Below are positions 48,842-57,526 of a stretch of 64,000 nt of DNA, piece by piece (position 1 is the stretch's first letter; every line of letters starts with the position of its first letter). A program made the position numbers and the translations under genes. The notes under the pieces were generated by a model. The model was not told where the DNA came from and ran no database searches. It saw only the letters and a list, made by a program, of their open reading frames with translations. The stretch is from Myxacorys californica WJT36-NPBG1. Its GTDB lineage: Bacteria > Cyanobacteriota > Cyanobacteriia > Leptolyngbyales > Leptolyngbyaceae. The DNA lies in contig JAHHHO010000008.1 in NCBI GenBank assembly GCA_019359315.1, forward strand, positions 78,552-142,551, in the 5' to 3' direction.

Positions 48842-49306
48842 ATGACTCGACCAACCCGGAACTCTAAACCTCTCGAAAAAGCAGAACTTCGTGCCAAGAA
48901 TTTGCAATCCATCGATCCGAACTTCGACTTGGGTAACGGACTATCGTTAGCTGCCTACACCGTGGATCTTACAAGCCTTCGCGAGAAGCTCGACACTTAC
49001 AACGACATGATTGAAACCCTCGATCGCATCGGGCAAGAAATTCAACTCGCTGAAGAATCGATCAATGATTTTAGTGAGCACATCCTGCTCGGCGTTGCCG
49101 CCCGCTACGGCAAAGGCAGTAACGAGTATGCGATCGCAGGTGGCGCGCGCAAAAACTCCCGGCGTCAAACGATTCGCAATACAACTGCCCGACTCGCCCC
49201 CCAAATTGCTGAGGAGACCCCTTCAACGCAGTCGGTTACACAGTCTATGTTGCAAGACATGATGGTTGCTCCCGTATCTACCAATGGCAAGAACGGCAAG
49301 CACTAG
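48842..49306 (+). CDS. Conserved small cyanobacterial protein of unknown function
   Basis: 154 residues from the ATG at 48842. The core EKAELRAKNLQSIDPNFDLGNGLSLAAY, then LREKLDTYNDMIETLDRIGQEIQ (a clear heptad coiled coil), LLGVAARYGKGSNEYAIAGGARKNSR, is a pattern I associate with a small cyanobacterial family usually annotated hypothetical. The N-terminus is basic, the C-terminus Ser/Thr/Gln-rich. No membrane helix. The gene directly follows the 21-bp repeat array, which may be its leader; in my recollection relatives in other filamentous cyanobacteria also lie beside such repeats, but I cannot verify this here. No good ribosome site is visible before the ATG. Confidence 0.8.
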   Translation: MTRPTRNSKPLEKAELRAKNLQSIDPNFDLGNGLSLAAYTVDLTSLREKLDTYNDMIETLDRIGQEIQLAEESINDFSEHILLGVAARYGKGSNEYAIAGGARKNSRRQTIRNTTARLAPQIAEETPSTQSVTQSMLQDMMVAPVSTNGKNGKH

Positions 49307-49345
49307 ATCCTATTACTGCAAACGGCATAATAGCGAGTAAAACCA

Positions 49346-49402
49346 AAGGCAACGGATTGAGAGTCGATGCTAAATCGAGCGATCCGTTGCCTTCAAGTTT
49401 TT
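49346..49402 (+). terminator. Rho-independent terminator of the small conserved protein gene
   Basis: AAGGCAACGGAT (49346-49357) pairs perfectly with ATCCGTTGCCTT (49382-49393), 24-base loop, followed by CAAGTTTTT. Confidence 0.8.
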
Positions 49403-49613
49403 AAGAGCTATCCCTAAAAAAGTCATCAGAACATCAGCATGGGTTAAGCCGCAAACCCTAAGCCAACCACCTTTACCCCCCTTCCTCGCCGCTCCAATTT
49501 CTCTTAGGTTGGGTGACAAGGGACGACTTCCATCTCCTGACAAAACGGGGGCGCGGGGGAACGTCCCCGAACAGTTTGAAATGAGTTAACCGATTCAAAC
49601 GCCGAGGGGCATC
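49403..49613. other. Short intergenic region
   Basis: With the terminator just before it, this leaves about 300 bases without a gene. It is C/G-rich in places (GGGGGCGCGGGGGAACG near 49546) but no structure or gene was recognised. Confidence 0.4.
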
Positions 49614-49922
49614 TTAAAGTTTGCGCTGAAACTCTTCCAGGGTATCCATCAGATTGACCTGACACTGCATTGGCAGCAAATCGGTCAATGGAACCTCCCG
49701 TTTACCGCCGCCAAGTTTCACGGGAATGCCGTTCAGAACGGATAGCACTTGGTCTTCCTCAACTGCCCGTCCGTTAGAAATCATCGGAAACAGCTTTTCA
49801 GCTAGAACCGTGTGCAGATGAGCATCAGAAAGGTAAAGATGCCACTTGGCAATATCCATATAAACGTTTTCACCAATCTCGGCTGCCAAGGTTTCGATCG
49901 CTTCAGAAGAACTTATAGCCAT
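49614..49922 (-). CDS. DUF3181 family protein
   Basis: 102 residues, the family length. Conserved words: ETLAAEIGENVYMDIAKWHLYLSDAHLHTVLAEKL near residues 9-44, and DQVLSVLNGIPVKLGGGKREVPL in the second half. DUF3181 proteins are small, soluble and almost restricted to cyanobacteria; their role is unknown. It is on the minus strand and precedes the two-helix membrane protein gene by order, with about 130 bases between them. No operon can be claimed. Confidence 0.85.
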   Translation of the reverse strand: MAISSSEAIETLAAEIGENVYMDIAKWHLYLSDAHLHTVLAEKLFPMISNGRAVEEDQVLSVLNGIPVKLGGGKREVPLTDLLPMQCQVNLMDTLEEFQRKL

Positions 49923-50049
49923 AGGAGTTTTAAACGGTAAGTTTACAGGTTGTCCAGCATTCGTAGATCTAGCAAGAGCAACTACTCAACAATTACTCTA
50001 CCTTGATGAATAGAACTCCTATCTATTGGCTGGTTTTGATGGCCATTGC

Positions 50050-50301
50050 TTAGGAGTTGCTGGGTTCTGAGTAGTCTGCGATCGCAAAGATATAAATTCC
50101 ATGCGCCACCAGCACTGCCAGCCAAGCACCCGTCATCCAAACTGTCCACGTCCAATCTGGATGCTGCGCCAGCCGGAAGAACCACGCTCCAGCATTACAA
50201 GCGCTAAACAGTGCAACATGAGTGGCAAACGTCATGCGATCGTCAAGGCGGCGGAAGTCAGGATCATTGCGATCGGGAATGCGAGACCAACGGGGAGGCA
50301 T
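50050..50301 (-). CDS. 2TM-domain small membrane protein
   Basis: 83 residues. The first 25 residues are polar and charged (WSRIPDRNDPDFRRLDDR), then two hydrophobic helices follow: FATHVALFSACNAGAWFF near 25-42 and TVWMTGAWLAVLVAHGIYIFAIA near 53-75. This matches the 2TM-domain architecture found as free-standing proteins in cyanobacteria. Such domains may be membrane anchors or scaffolds for signalling partners. ATG start; no close ribosome site. Unknown function. Confidence 0.75.
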   Translation of the reverse strand: MPPRWSRIPDRNDPDFRRLDDRMTFATHVALFSACNAGAWFFRLAQHPDWTWTVWMTGAWLAVLVAHGIYIFAIADYSEPSNS

Positions 50302-50495
50302 GGGGATCTATAAATAACGAACACTTCTATTGTAGAGGATGAAGAATAAGAGAAGGTTTTGACCCGCTTCACGAGGAGGAATGCCTCTCCAAAAACCCAT
50401 ACCCAAAAAAATATTAAATTCCTCCCATTAGCTCTAGGTATTCCTATGTCAAGGGTTTAGAATTCAAACAGAAACCGCCATTCTCCCTACCTTCT

Positions 50496-51026
50496 GTGTC
50501 AGTCAATCGCTTCTTGAATAAAGCTGGTCTAGTGCGCCGACAGACTCATCTTGCCGTCTTGGTATTTCCCGATGAGAGTTCTGCATTCCAGGCGTATCGT
50601 TTGCTTCATTATCATGGGGTTTCCCCAGAGCATCTCGCGATCGTGGGTGAGGGCTACAGTAATCCTGAACATGTCGGTTTGCTCAAACCGATGCAAATTG
50701 CTGCACGTAAAGCGCGATCGCTGGGCTTAATTGCAGGCATGCTTGGCTCACTCATTGGAGTGGCTCTCTTCGTCGCCATGACGTTTCAAAGTGTAGGGTT
50801 ATCAGGAATTCAATCCATGCTGTTGGTTCCAGCATGTGGCTTGGTGAGTGGGTTTACTGGTGCAGTGCTGGGTGGGTTATTTGGGTTGTTTGGAGAAGGC
50901 ACAACGGCCAGTATCTATCGTCATCATGTCGATCGCGGTCAATATCTCCTGATGATCGAAGGATCGGAGGGGATCGTGCGCTGGGGACAGGAGGTACTAA
51001 GCCACTATTCAACGTCCCGGCTGTAG
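50496..51026 (+). CDS. Membrane protein of the GSP17M-like family
   Basis: 176 residues, GTG start. The N-terminus LAVLVFPDESSAFQAYRLLHYHGVSPEHLAIVGE (near residues 18-52) is a small alpha/beta motif as in the general-stress protein 17M domain. Two glycine-rich hydrophobic helices follow (GLIAGMLGSLIGVALFVAMTF near 79-100 and GLVSGFTGAVLGGLFGLFG near 112-132). The C-terminus returns to an alpha/beta segment (GQYLLMIEGSEGIVRWGQEVL). Probably a plasma- or thylakoid-membrane protein of stress physiology; no reaction is known. It is 45 bases upstream of ribD on the same strand. Confidence 0.7.
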   Translation: MSVNRFLNKAGLVRRQTHLAVLVFPDESSAFQAYRLLHYHGVSPEHLAIVGEGYSNPEHVGLLKPMQIAARKARSLGLIAGMLGSLIGVALFVAMTFQSVGLSGIQSMLLVPACGLVSGFTGAVLGGLFGLFGEGTTASIYRHHVDRGQYLLMIEGSEGIVRWGQEVLSHYSTSRL

Positions 51027-51071
51027 CGCACTCTTGCTACACTTCTAAATCTCACAGGTAGAACCAGACGG

Positions 51072-52184
51072 ATGGAATCAGACCATCAAACTAATATTGA
51101 TTTGAGCATGATGCAGCGCTGCCTAAAATTGGCACGCCTCGCCTTGGGCCGCACGGCTCCAAATCCAATGGTGGGCTGTGTCATTGTTCAGAATGGCGAA
51201 ATTGTGGGAGAAGGCTTCCATCCGAAAGCAGGCGAGCCTCATGCAGAAGTGTTTGCCCTGAGACAGGCCCGTGATCGTGCTCTGGGTGCAACGCTTTACG
51301 TCAATCTAGAGCCGTGCAGCCACTATGGACGCACACCGCCTTGTGCTGACGCGACGATCGCGGCGGGAATCCAGCGAGTTGTGATCGGCATGGTAGACCC
51401 AAACCCTCAAGTAGCAGGTCAAGGCATTGCCAAACTGCGAGCGGCAGGAATTGATGTCACGGTTGGCGTTGAAGAAAAAGACTGTCAGACCTTGAATGAA
51501 GCCTTTGTCCATCGGATAGTGCAGAGTCGCCCGTTTGGTATTCTCAAATATGCAATGACGCTGGATGGAAAGATTGCGACAACAACAGGACACAGCTATT
51601 GGGTGACAGGAAAAGCAGCCAGACAGCAGGTGCATCAGTTGAGATCGGCGTGTGATGCGATCGTCGTTGGTGGCAATACTGTTCGTCAAGACAATCCGTT
51701 TCTCACCACTCACGGCATTGCGCCTCACAATCCATTGCGCGTTGTGATGAGCCGAGTCCTTGACCTGCCCACGATCGCCAATCTTTGGCAGACAACTGTC
51801 GCTCCAACTGTTGTATTCACCAGCCCTGATGCCCCTTTAGAAACGCAGAAAAAGCTAGTCGATCAAGGCGTAGAGGTGATCGTTCTAGAAGCACTAACGC
51901 CTGCTGCGGTGATGAGGCAGTTATACGATCGCGGGCTGAACACGGTTCTGTGGGAGTGCGGCGGAACCTTAGCGGCGCGAGCGATCTCAGACCAGTGTGT
52001 TCAAAAAGTTTGGGCGTTCATTGCTCCCAAAATTATTGGCGGCATCGATGCCCCGTCCCCAGTTGGAGGGTTAGGCTTAACCGAAATGACGCAAGCCTTA
52101 TCCTTAACGCAAGTCACCACTGAAGCAATCGGTGAGGATTTCTTAATACAAGGATATTTGGCGGATCAATACAGACCAATATGA
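51072..52184 (+). CDS. ribD: Bifunctional riboflavin biosynthesis deaminase/reductase
   Basis: 370 residues. The N-terminal deaminase domain carries the zinc site: PHAEVFALRQA near residue 56 and LEPCSHYGRTPPCADA near 80-95, giving the His and two Cys ligands and the catalytic Glu. APNPMVGCVIV precedes it. The reductase domain starts near 150 (FGILKYAMTLDGKIATTTGHS) and includes DAIVVGGNTVRQDNP and LWECGGTLAARAI. The enzyme deaminates 2,5-diamino-6-ribosylamino-pyrimidinone phosphate and then reduces the sugar, steps two and three of riboflavin synthesis. Full length, no other rib gene nearby. Confidence 0.95.
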   Translation: MESDHQTNIDLSMMQRCLKLARLALGRTAPNPMVGCVIVQNGEIVGEGFHPKAGEPHAEVFALRQARDRALGATLYVNLEPCSHYGRTPPCADATIAAGIQRVVIGMVDPNPQVAGQGIAKLRAAGIDVTVGVEEKDCQTLNEAFVHRIVQSRPFGILKYAMTLDGKIATTTGHSYWVTGKAARQQVHQLRSACDAIVVGGNTVRQDNPFLTTHGIAPHNPLRVVMSRVLDLPTIANLWQTTVAPTVVFTSPDAPLETQKKLVDQGVEVIVLEALTPAAVMRQLYDRGLNTVLWECGGTLAARAISDQCVQKVWAFIAPKIIGGIDAPSPVGGLGLTEMTQALSLTQVTTEAIGEDFLIQGYLADQYRPI

Positions 52185-52245
52185 GCAATATTCAATATAA
52201 GGTGCGAAACGCGGGAAGTAGACAATCCGCAGCATAAGTGGAGAT

Positions 52246-52470
52246 TTAGAGATTGTCAGCCATGCGATCGTAAGCTAAATCGCGAATCAGCGAGAGTTTG
52301 GCGTGAATATATTTAGACAGAATATTAGTTTCCTCAGCATTGAGAGGCTGCTTATCTCCAAATTGGTGCAGTAGCCATTGCACTAGACTCGAATCGTCTA
52401 AATTAACTAGGGAAGCCGCTTGTGCCGTTTCGACAAGCGACCACAGTTGGCGAATCATTAAAGGAGGCAT
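52246..52470 (-). CDS. Small conserved cyanobacterial protein
   Basis: 74 residues from the ATG at 52470; a GTG four codons earlier is the alternative. The sequence IRQLWSLVETAQAASLVNLDDSSLVQWLLHQF and ETNILSKYIHAKLSLIRDLA is mostly helical and looks like a small all-alpha protein. I do not recognise a named family. No signal peptide or membrane helix. Good codon use and a leucine-rich, sensible composition make it a plausible real gene. Confidence 0.6.
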   Translation of the reverse strand: MPPLMIRQLWSLVETAQAASLVNLDDSSLVQWLLHQFGDKQPLNAEETNILSKYIHAKLSLIRDLAYDRMADNL

Positions 52471-52726
52471 AGATGGTTGCACTTAGTTCTAAGGTTGAGC
52501 GTTGTCTGCTCTCACCATACTGAACCTTCTAGCCTCTGGGCCGATATCACATAAGATGACACAAGAGTTACGAGAAGCTTAATGAACAGATCCAAAACTT
52601 GACGCAAACTCAGGAGTCACTCTAGAAGGCTTGGAATCTAAGGCTTACCTCATTAATCTTTATAAGCTTAAAAGAAATAATTAATATAGCCTTAATTCGT
52701 AATGTTTCCTTCAGATTCACCTAAAT

Positions 52727-53683
52727 CTAACGATAGGCTGATATCGGCTCTTTAATGAAGCGAATATACAAGTGCCTAAAGGTAGATTTAAGCACACGCG
52801 GTGCACCAAAGTCGATAGGCATAATTGTTTCGGGCAGTTTCCAGTCTGCGATCGCCAAATCTTCTGGGCGTGAATGTAGAAATTCAATCTTGTCTAGCTC
52901 AGGACACAACCCAAGTTGACCACTAGCAACGATGGTGGGAATTGAGGTTGGATCGACTTGGAGAATTTCAACAACGGCGCGATCGAGGGCAAACACATTC
53001 GCTGAAGCGCCCAAGATACCGAGTTCTCTCGGTTCCCCTCCACTCGGACCGTTGCCCTCATGCCCGATAATCCCGTCGAGAATGGTTAGATCCGGATCAA
53101 TGGCCCGAGCGGTTTCAACTAGCATTCTGCCAAAGCGTTCTCGGTCTTTGCCCGCTTCCATATGCCACCAAGCTTTCATTTTGCCCGGAACACAGCCAAA
53201 CAGGTTTTTAGTGCCAAGCGTCACGGTTAACTGCATATGAGATTTCACTTTGGGCAGATTAATCACGACATCTGCCTCCATTGCTTCTTTTGAGAGCAGC
53301 AAATGATTGAAGTCGTCGCTCACGGTTTCATAGCGTTTGCCCTTCATTTCGACAATCGGCAAGTCCAATTCTTCGATTAGGGGAAGATAACCGTTTGCTT
53401 TAGCGACTCCAAAGGCAGATCCAAACGCGGGGCTGTCGGCCAAGAATGGCTTTCCGCCTGCTTCTTGTACCATTTGTGCAACGCAATGCACAATTTCAGG
53501 ACGGGTAACACATTCCTTGGTGGGTCGCCCTCCAGTGAGCAGATTGGGTTTAAGCAAGACGCGATCGCCCGGTTTAACAAACGCGGCGATTCCTCCCATT
53601 GGCTCTAGCAACGTTTCGAGCGAGTGGCGCAGTGGAGTGCGATCGTAGGAGGTAGCACGAAGCAGACTAACGGCAGGATTCAT
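52727..53683 (-). CDS. DUF362 domain protein
   Basis: 318 residues. Family patterns: VKPGDRVLLKPNLL near residue 36-50, RPEIVHCVAQMVQEAGGKPFLADSPAFGSAFG near 62-93, ADVVINLPKVKSHMQLTVTLGTKNLFGCVPG near 138-168 and DLTILDGIIGHEGNGPSGGEPRELG near 197-220. DUF362 proteins are found with and without ferredoxin modules; this one has no Cys-rich iron-sulfur motif, so it is the bare form. Their role is unknown; some are linked to redox or cofactor functions. It is divergent from the response-regulator gene. Confidence 0.9.
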   Translation of the reverse strand: MNPAVSLLRATSYDRTPLRHSLETLLEPMGGIAAFVKPGDRVLLKPNLLTGGRPTKECVTRPEIVHCVAQMVQEAGGKPFLADSPAFGSAFGVAKANGYLPLIEELDLPIVEMKGKRYETVSDDFNHLLLSKEAMEADVVINLPKVKSHMQLTVTLGTKNLFGCVPGKMKAWWHMEAGKDRERFGRMLVETARAIDPDLTILDGIIGHEGNGPSGGEPRELGILGASANVFALDRAVVEILQVDPTSIPTIVASGQLGLCPELDKIEFLHSRPEDLAIADWKLPETIMPIDFGAPRVLKSTFRHLYIRFIKEPISAYR

Positions 53684-53865
53684 AAAAGCAGATCTAGATT
53701 TTCTTTTCCTTAATGTACCTGCAATTCTGGTCGCTCAGCAGAAAGCTCTACTAGCTCTATTAGACCCATCGGTCGTTCTGCATCGAAATCCAATTCCGTC
53801 GTCAGAAAGATGATGTGCTGATTTGCTGACAAGGTATTCTTACAAAGAAGCAATTTTGTTGAACC

Positions 53866-54246
53866 ATGCCTCGAATCCTACTTGTAGACGACGAAGCACC
53901 TTTGCGTGAGAGCCTCACCTATACGCTACAGAAAGAAGGCTTTGAAGTCGTGACGGCAGACAGTGGGTTGAGTGCAATTAAGCAATTTCATAAGCAGGTG
54001 CCCGATATCATTCTGCTGGATCTGATGCTGCCAGAAGCGGATGGCATGGAAGTTTGTTGGCGGATTCGAGCATTTTCTAATGTCCCCATCGTGATGCTCA
54101 CGGCTAAAGACCAAGATGTGGATAAGGTGCGCGGGTTAGAAGCAGGGGCAGATGATTACATCACAAAGCCGTTTAACACCCGTGAACTGGTAGCCCGTAT
54201 TAGAACAGTTCTGCGTCGCCATGCCAATACTGTAGCTGGGTCATGA
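53866..54246 (+). CDS. Receiver-only response regulator (lost OmpR-type output domain)
   Basis: 126 residues, a single receiver domain. DDE at residues 8-10, the phosphoacceptor Asp in IILLDLMLP near residue 52, MLTAKD with Thr near 80 and YITKPF with the conserved Lys near 102 are all present. The domain ends [15 protein letters not shown], the usual link to a winged-helix DNA-binding domain in OmpR/PhoB regulators, but the protein stops 8 residues later and the kinase gene begins at once. No remnant of a DNA-binding domain exists in any frame there. So this looks like an OmpR-type regulator that lost its output domain and now works as a phospho-receiver protein. It overlaps the kinase start by 4 bases. 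Confidence 0.88.
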   Translation: MPRILLVDDEAPLRESLTYTLQKEGFEVVTADSGLSAIKQFHKQVPDIILLDLMLPEADGMEVCWRIRAFSNVPIVMLTAKDQDVDKVRGLEAGADDYITKPFNTRELVARIRTVLRRHANTVAGS

Positions 54247-55661
54247 GTTCGCCAATGCGTCCAATTCGTTTGAAGCGGGTTTCGATCCATGCAAAGCTAT
54301 TGGCGACCTACATTCTTCTGGTTGTACTCGGCACCTCGCTAATGGCCGGGTACATCCTCTGGTCGTTCTATGTCTATTTCATGCAAGTGCGTCAAGCCGA
54401 CCTGGATAACTGGACTTCGGCTTTAAGCGAAAGCGTTGCTGATGCCATGGAAGAACAGGATTTGCAACGAATTCGCGTGTTGACAGAACGCTATAGCGAA
54501 CCGGATACGATCACACTGCGCGTGTTTGATGCCCAAGGGCAGTTGCTTGCTACATCTTCCCCAGAAACGGATCAGCGCGTCATAAATTGGTATGAGGTTC
54601 CGGGTGTTCAAGAGGCGTCGCAGAATCGTTCTGCTCGTGGAATTGCGAAAGGGGTTCTGACCAACGACGATCGCTTATATGTTGCTCGACCCATTACTCG
54701 CAACGGCAAAGTTTTAGGAATTTTGCGGATGTCAGTGACATTGAGGCAGTTCCAGCGTCAATTTATGGATGTCATCTGGGCGGTGCTGATAACCCTGCTG
54801 TTCACCATTTTGCTATGTGCCCTAATTAGTCATCGCTTGGCTCGTAGCCTCTCCGCTCCAATTGAGACGATGCGAAACTTCGCCATCCGGTTAGGGGGTG
54901 GGCAATTTGGCGATCGCCTCACGATTGCCCAGAAGGATGAATTAGGTCAGTTAGCGATCGAACTGAACCGAATGAGTGAACGATTAGCCTCGCTCGATCA
55001 AGAACGAAGAGCATTTCTGGCAAACGTGTCTCACGAACTACGGACTCCGATTAGCAACGTTCAAGTGACGGTAGAAGCCCTCAAAAGCGGTGCTGTAGAG
55101 GAACCTGAACTGCGCGATCGCTTCTTTGAGACGATTGAGAGTGAAACCAAGCGGTTGTCTCGGTTGATTCACGATTTGTTGGATCTCGGTCGGCTAGAAG
55201 CGGGGGTCGGCTACTTAGAGCGACAAACCATATCCCTGCAAGGCTTAATTGATCGGGCGGTCAAGGCAATGGCCCCGCGTATGCAGGCGCATCCTGTTAC
55301 TGCGATCGTAAATGTCACAGATTTGCAATTACAGGGTGATTCTGAGCGGCTGCTGCAAGCGCTCCTCAACATTTTGGACAACGCCATCAAGCATTCTAAG
55401 CCAAACACTCGGCTCCTCATCAGGGGACATCGGCAAGGAAAACAAGCAGAAATCACAATTCAGGATCAAGGAACGGGAATTAGTGAACGGGATTTACCTA
55501 GAATTTTTGAGCAGTTTTACACCACTGATCCATCGCGTAGCAGTGGCACGGGATTGGGATTAGCGATCGCTAAACGCATTGTAGAGGCGCATAGTGGCAG
55601 CATAACAGTAAGTAGTGTCGTAGGACAGGGCGCAACATTTACCATTCGTCTGCCTCTTTAA
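54243..55661 (+). CDS. Sensor histidine kinase (HAMP, HisKA, HATPase)
   Basis: 472 residues. Two membrane helices (near 17-42 and 172-197) flank an extracytoplasmic sensor region of about 130 residues ([39 protein letters not shown]), of the PhoR/double-Cache-like shape. HAMP follows ([24 protein letters not shown]), then HisKA with the phosphoacceptor His in [17 protein letters not shown] near residue 263, and the ATPase with [11 protein letters not shown] (N box), [21 protein letters not shown] and [18 protein letters not shown] (G boxes). The start overlaps the receiver gene by ATGA, so the two are translationally coupled. The stimulus is unknown. Confidence 0.93.
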   Translation: MSSPMRPIRLKRVSIHAKLLATYILLVVLGTSLMAGYILWSFYVYFMQVRQADLDNWTSALSESVADAMEEQDLQRIRVLTERYSEPDTITLRVFDAQGQLLATSSPETDQRVINWYEVPGVQEASQNRSARGIAKGVLTNDDRLYVARPITRNGKVLGILRMSVTLRQFQRQFMDVIWAVLITLLFTILLCALISHRLARSLSAPIETMRNFAIRLGGGQFGDRLTIAQKDELGQLAIELNRMSERLASLDQERRAFLANVSHELRTPISNVQVTVEALKSGAVEEPELRDRFFETIESETKRLSRLIHDLLDLGRLEAGVGYLERQTISLQGLIDRAVKAMAPRMQAHPVTAIVNVTDLQLQGDSERLLQALLNILDNAIKHSKPNTRLLIRGHRQGKQAEITIQDQGTGISERDLPRIFEQFYTTDPSRSSGTGLGLAIAKRIVEAHSGSITVSSVVGQGATFTIRLPL

Positions 55662-56091
55662 AGTTCAACAGAGGTCTATACAAGGGTGCGACCTTGGTAA
55701 TGTTCTTGCTGTTATTACGGCAGATTCACATCTAGTGTTTGTCTTTATTAGCTAGATGCAGTTTGAATCTGACAGACCTCTGCTCTGAACTAACATCCTC
55801 GTACCGAGTATAAATAAACGTCAAATCTGGTGTTCCTTTTCGCTGAATTCCTAGACAATTGAACTATGCAACGGAAATGAGATCTGCTGAAAAGCTAACT
55901 CTACACCTGTTGCCTGACTGCCTAAATATTCTGCTGCTGCTAGATTCACCACACAAGAAACAGCAGGTGAGGAGTGAATTAGAATTCAATCAACTGTTTC
56001 AAGAAGGTCGGAGTGCCAGGCACCTATGAGACGGCGCAGAGTGATTTGGGCTGAACCGGAACTCCAAGGACAGTATTGAGAGGTACAGGCA
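55662..56091 (+). other. Intergenic region upstream of the pentapeptide-repeat gene
   Basis: About 430 bases without a gene. CAGAGGTCT near 55669 and AGACCTCTG near 55774 form a loose 9-bp inverted repeat 105 bases apart. GAGAGG 8 bases before the ATG at 56092 is the ribosome site of the next gene. Confidence 0.4.
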
Positions 56092-57030
56092 ATGGATACC
56101 GAAGAACTCTTGCAGCGCTATGCCACAGGAGAACGAGACTTTCATACCGCCGACCTGAGCGGGGCGCACCTGCATCAAGTTGACTTGAGCGGCGTCGCTC
56201 TAAAAAAGGCAATTTTATTTGAAGCAGACCTGAGCGAGGCAAACTTGGTTGGGGCGGATCTCAATGGAGTGATCTTGAGACGAGCAAACCTACGGGGCGC
56301 AAATCTGAGTGGAGTCCATTTAGTAGGAACAGAATTGTCTGAGGCACTGCTGCTTAGTGCAGACCTAAGTGGAGCCATGCTGTGGAGAGCAGTGTTGCAG
56401 AATGCGAACCTAACTGAGGCGAATTTAAGCCGAGCTAGGCTGCATGAGGCAAATCTGCGGGGTGCAATTTTGAGCAGAGCTAATCTCAGTGGTGCAAACT
56501 TGAGCGACGCCAGCTTGAGCCAAACGGATCTGATGGAAGCAAATTTAAGTCGAGCTAATCTGAGTAGTGCAAGGTTGCCGATGGCAAACCTGCGGGGGGC
56601 AAACTTGGAGCGATCGGAGTTGATTAAGGCCAACTTGGTTGGGGCAGACTTAAGCTGGGCAAACCTGGAGGGGGCAAATCTCACGGGGAGTAACCTAAGT
56701 GGTGCAAACCTGACGGAGGCAAACCTCACAGGAGCCAACTTGAGTTGGGCAAATTTAAGTGATGCAAAGCTAGCCCTAGCCATTTTGCGGGGAGCTTACC
56801 TAGAGCGATCGGAGTTGATTAAGGCCAACTTGGTTGAGGCAGACCTAAGTTGGGCAAACCTAGATGGCGCTAACCTGAGTGGTGCAAATTTGAGCCGAGC
56901 AATTTTGGCTCAAGTAACGTTAGGCTCTGTTGTGCTACGCGGGGCAGTTTTAGTGGACACTAAGCTTTCTCAAGTCAATCTGGATCAGGTTGACCTCAAC
57001 TGGGTAACGATGCCTCATCTGCCCAGGTGA
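56092..57030 (+). CDS. Pentapeptide-repeat protein
   Basis: 312 residues, almost entirely A(D/N)LXX repeats from residue about 18 to 305, which would fold as a right-handed quadrilateral beta-helix. No signal peptide, membrane helix or other domain. A segment is duplicated inside the gene: LERSELIKANLV.ADLSWANL occurs at about residues 172-193 and again at 239-260, and the DNA of the two copies is nearly identical from 56608 and from 56809. That points to a recent internal duplication. Pentapeptide proteins are abundant in cyanobacteria; a few bind gyrase or act in heterocyst envelopes, but most have no known role. GAGAGG precedes the ATG. Confidence 0.9.
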   Translation: MDTEELLQRYATGERDFHTADLSGAHLHQVDLSGVALKKAILFEADLSEANLVGADLNGVILRRANLRGANLSGVHLVGTELSEALLLSADLSGAMLWRAVLQNANLTEANLSRARLHEANLRGAILSRANLSGANLSDASLSQTDLMEANLSRANLSSARLPMANLRGANLERSELIKANLVGADLSWANLEGANLTGSNLSGANLTEANLTGANLSWANLSDAKLALAILRGAYLERSELIKANLVEADLSWANLDGANLSGANLSRAILAQVTLGSVVLRGAVLVDTKLSQVNLDQVDLNWVTMPHLPR

Positions 57031-57526
57031 GCAGCTTGTCATCCTGCTGTCTCGATAGGTATGTGTTAGATGACATTTAATACCTTCACGCTTACCGGTC
57101 ATCTAACTTGTCACTAGATACCGACTAATAGGCTAACAACTACCCCCGCCCCTCACAATCAGAAGTGTAGGGTGCGAATTTTTGTTGAACCTGCTCGTGA
57201 TATGTGCGTGATTGCACGAGGGTTGCGATCGCACAATTGCCACGATTTCTTCAAATCTGCTTGCTGCCTTTGTTCGGTTTTTACTGGGCTAACAAAGTAC
57301 TAATTATTCTTTAAAACTATCCAGGTAGCACTGCTTCTAGCTCATTGTAATCAAACTATCAGCGCCAGCAGGCTTTTCGCATGAGCTGCTCTTCCAGATA
57401 AGGTGGGTAACTCAGCATTATTACGGTAGCTTATATGTAAATTAATTTACACAATACTTACTGAGCGAGAAAAACTTCTTACTCCACTCAATGTCAATCT
57501 CCAACCTACACATCGGTGTGAGAGCT
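57031..57526 (+). other. Upstream region of the second SLH gene
   Basis: About 500 bases. GTTAGATGAC (57065-57074) and GTCATCTAAC (57098-57107) are a perfect 10-bp inverted repeat shortly after the pentapeptide gene but no T-tract follows. The palindrome at 57436-57451 is the other notable element. No gene was recognised. Confidence 0.4.
57436..57451 (+). promoter_or_regulatory. Perfect 16-bp palindrome, NtcA/CRP-family-like site
   Basis: TGTAAATTAATTTACA is its own reverse complement and fits both GTA-N8-TAC, the NtcA consensus, and TGT-N10-ACA of the CRP family. It lies 75 bases upstream of the chosen start of the SLH gene. A good -10 of the TAN3T type at the usual distance (about 22 bases) is not evident, so NtcA activation is only a candidate. 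Confidence 0.4.

Noticed and set aside
56175..56783. 202-codon open frame on the minus strand, rich in FA and LK words
   Set aside because: It is the reverse reading of the 15-base pentapeptide repeat, which keeps other frames open by its period.
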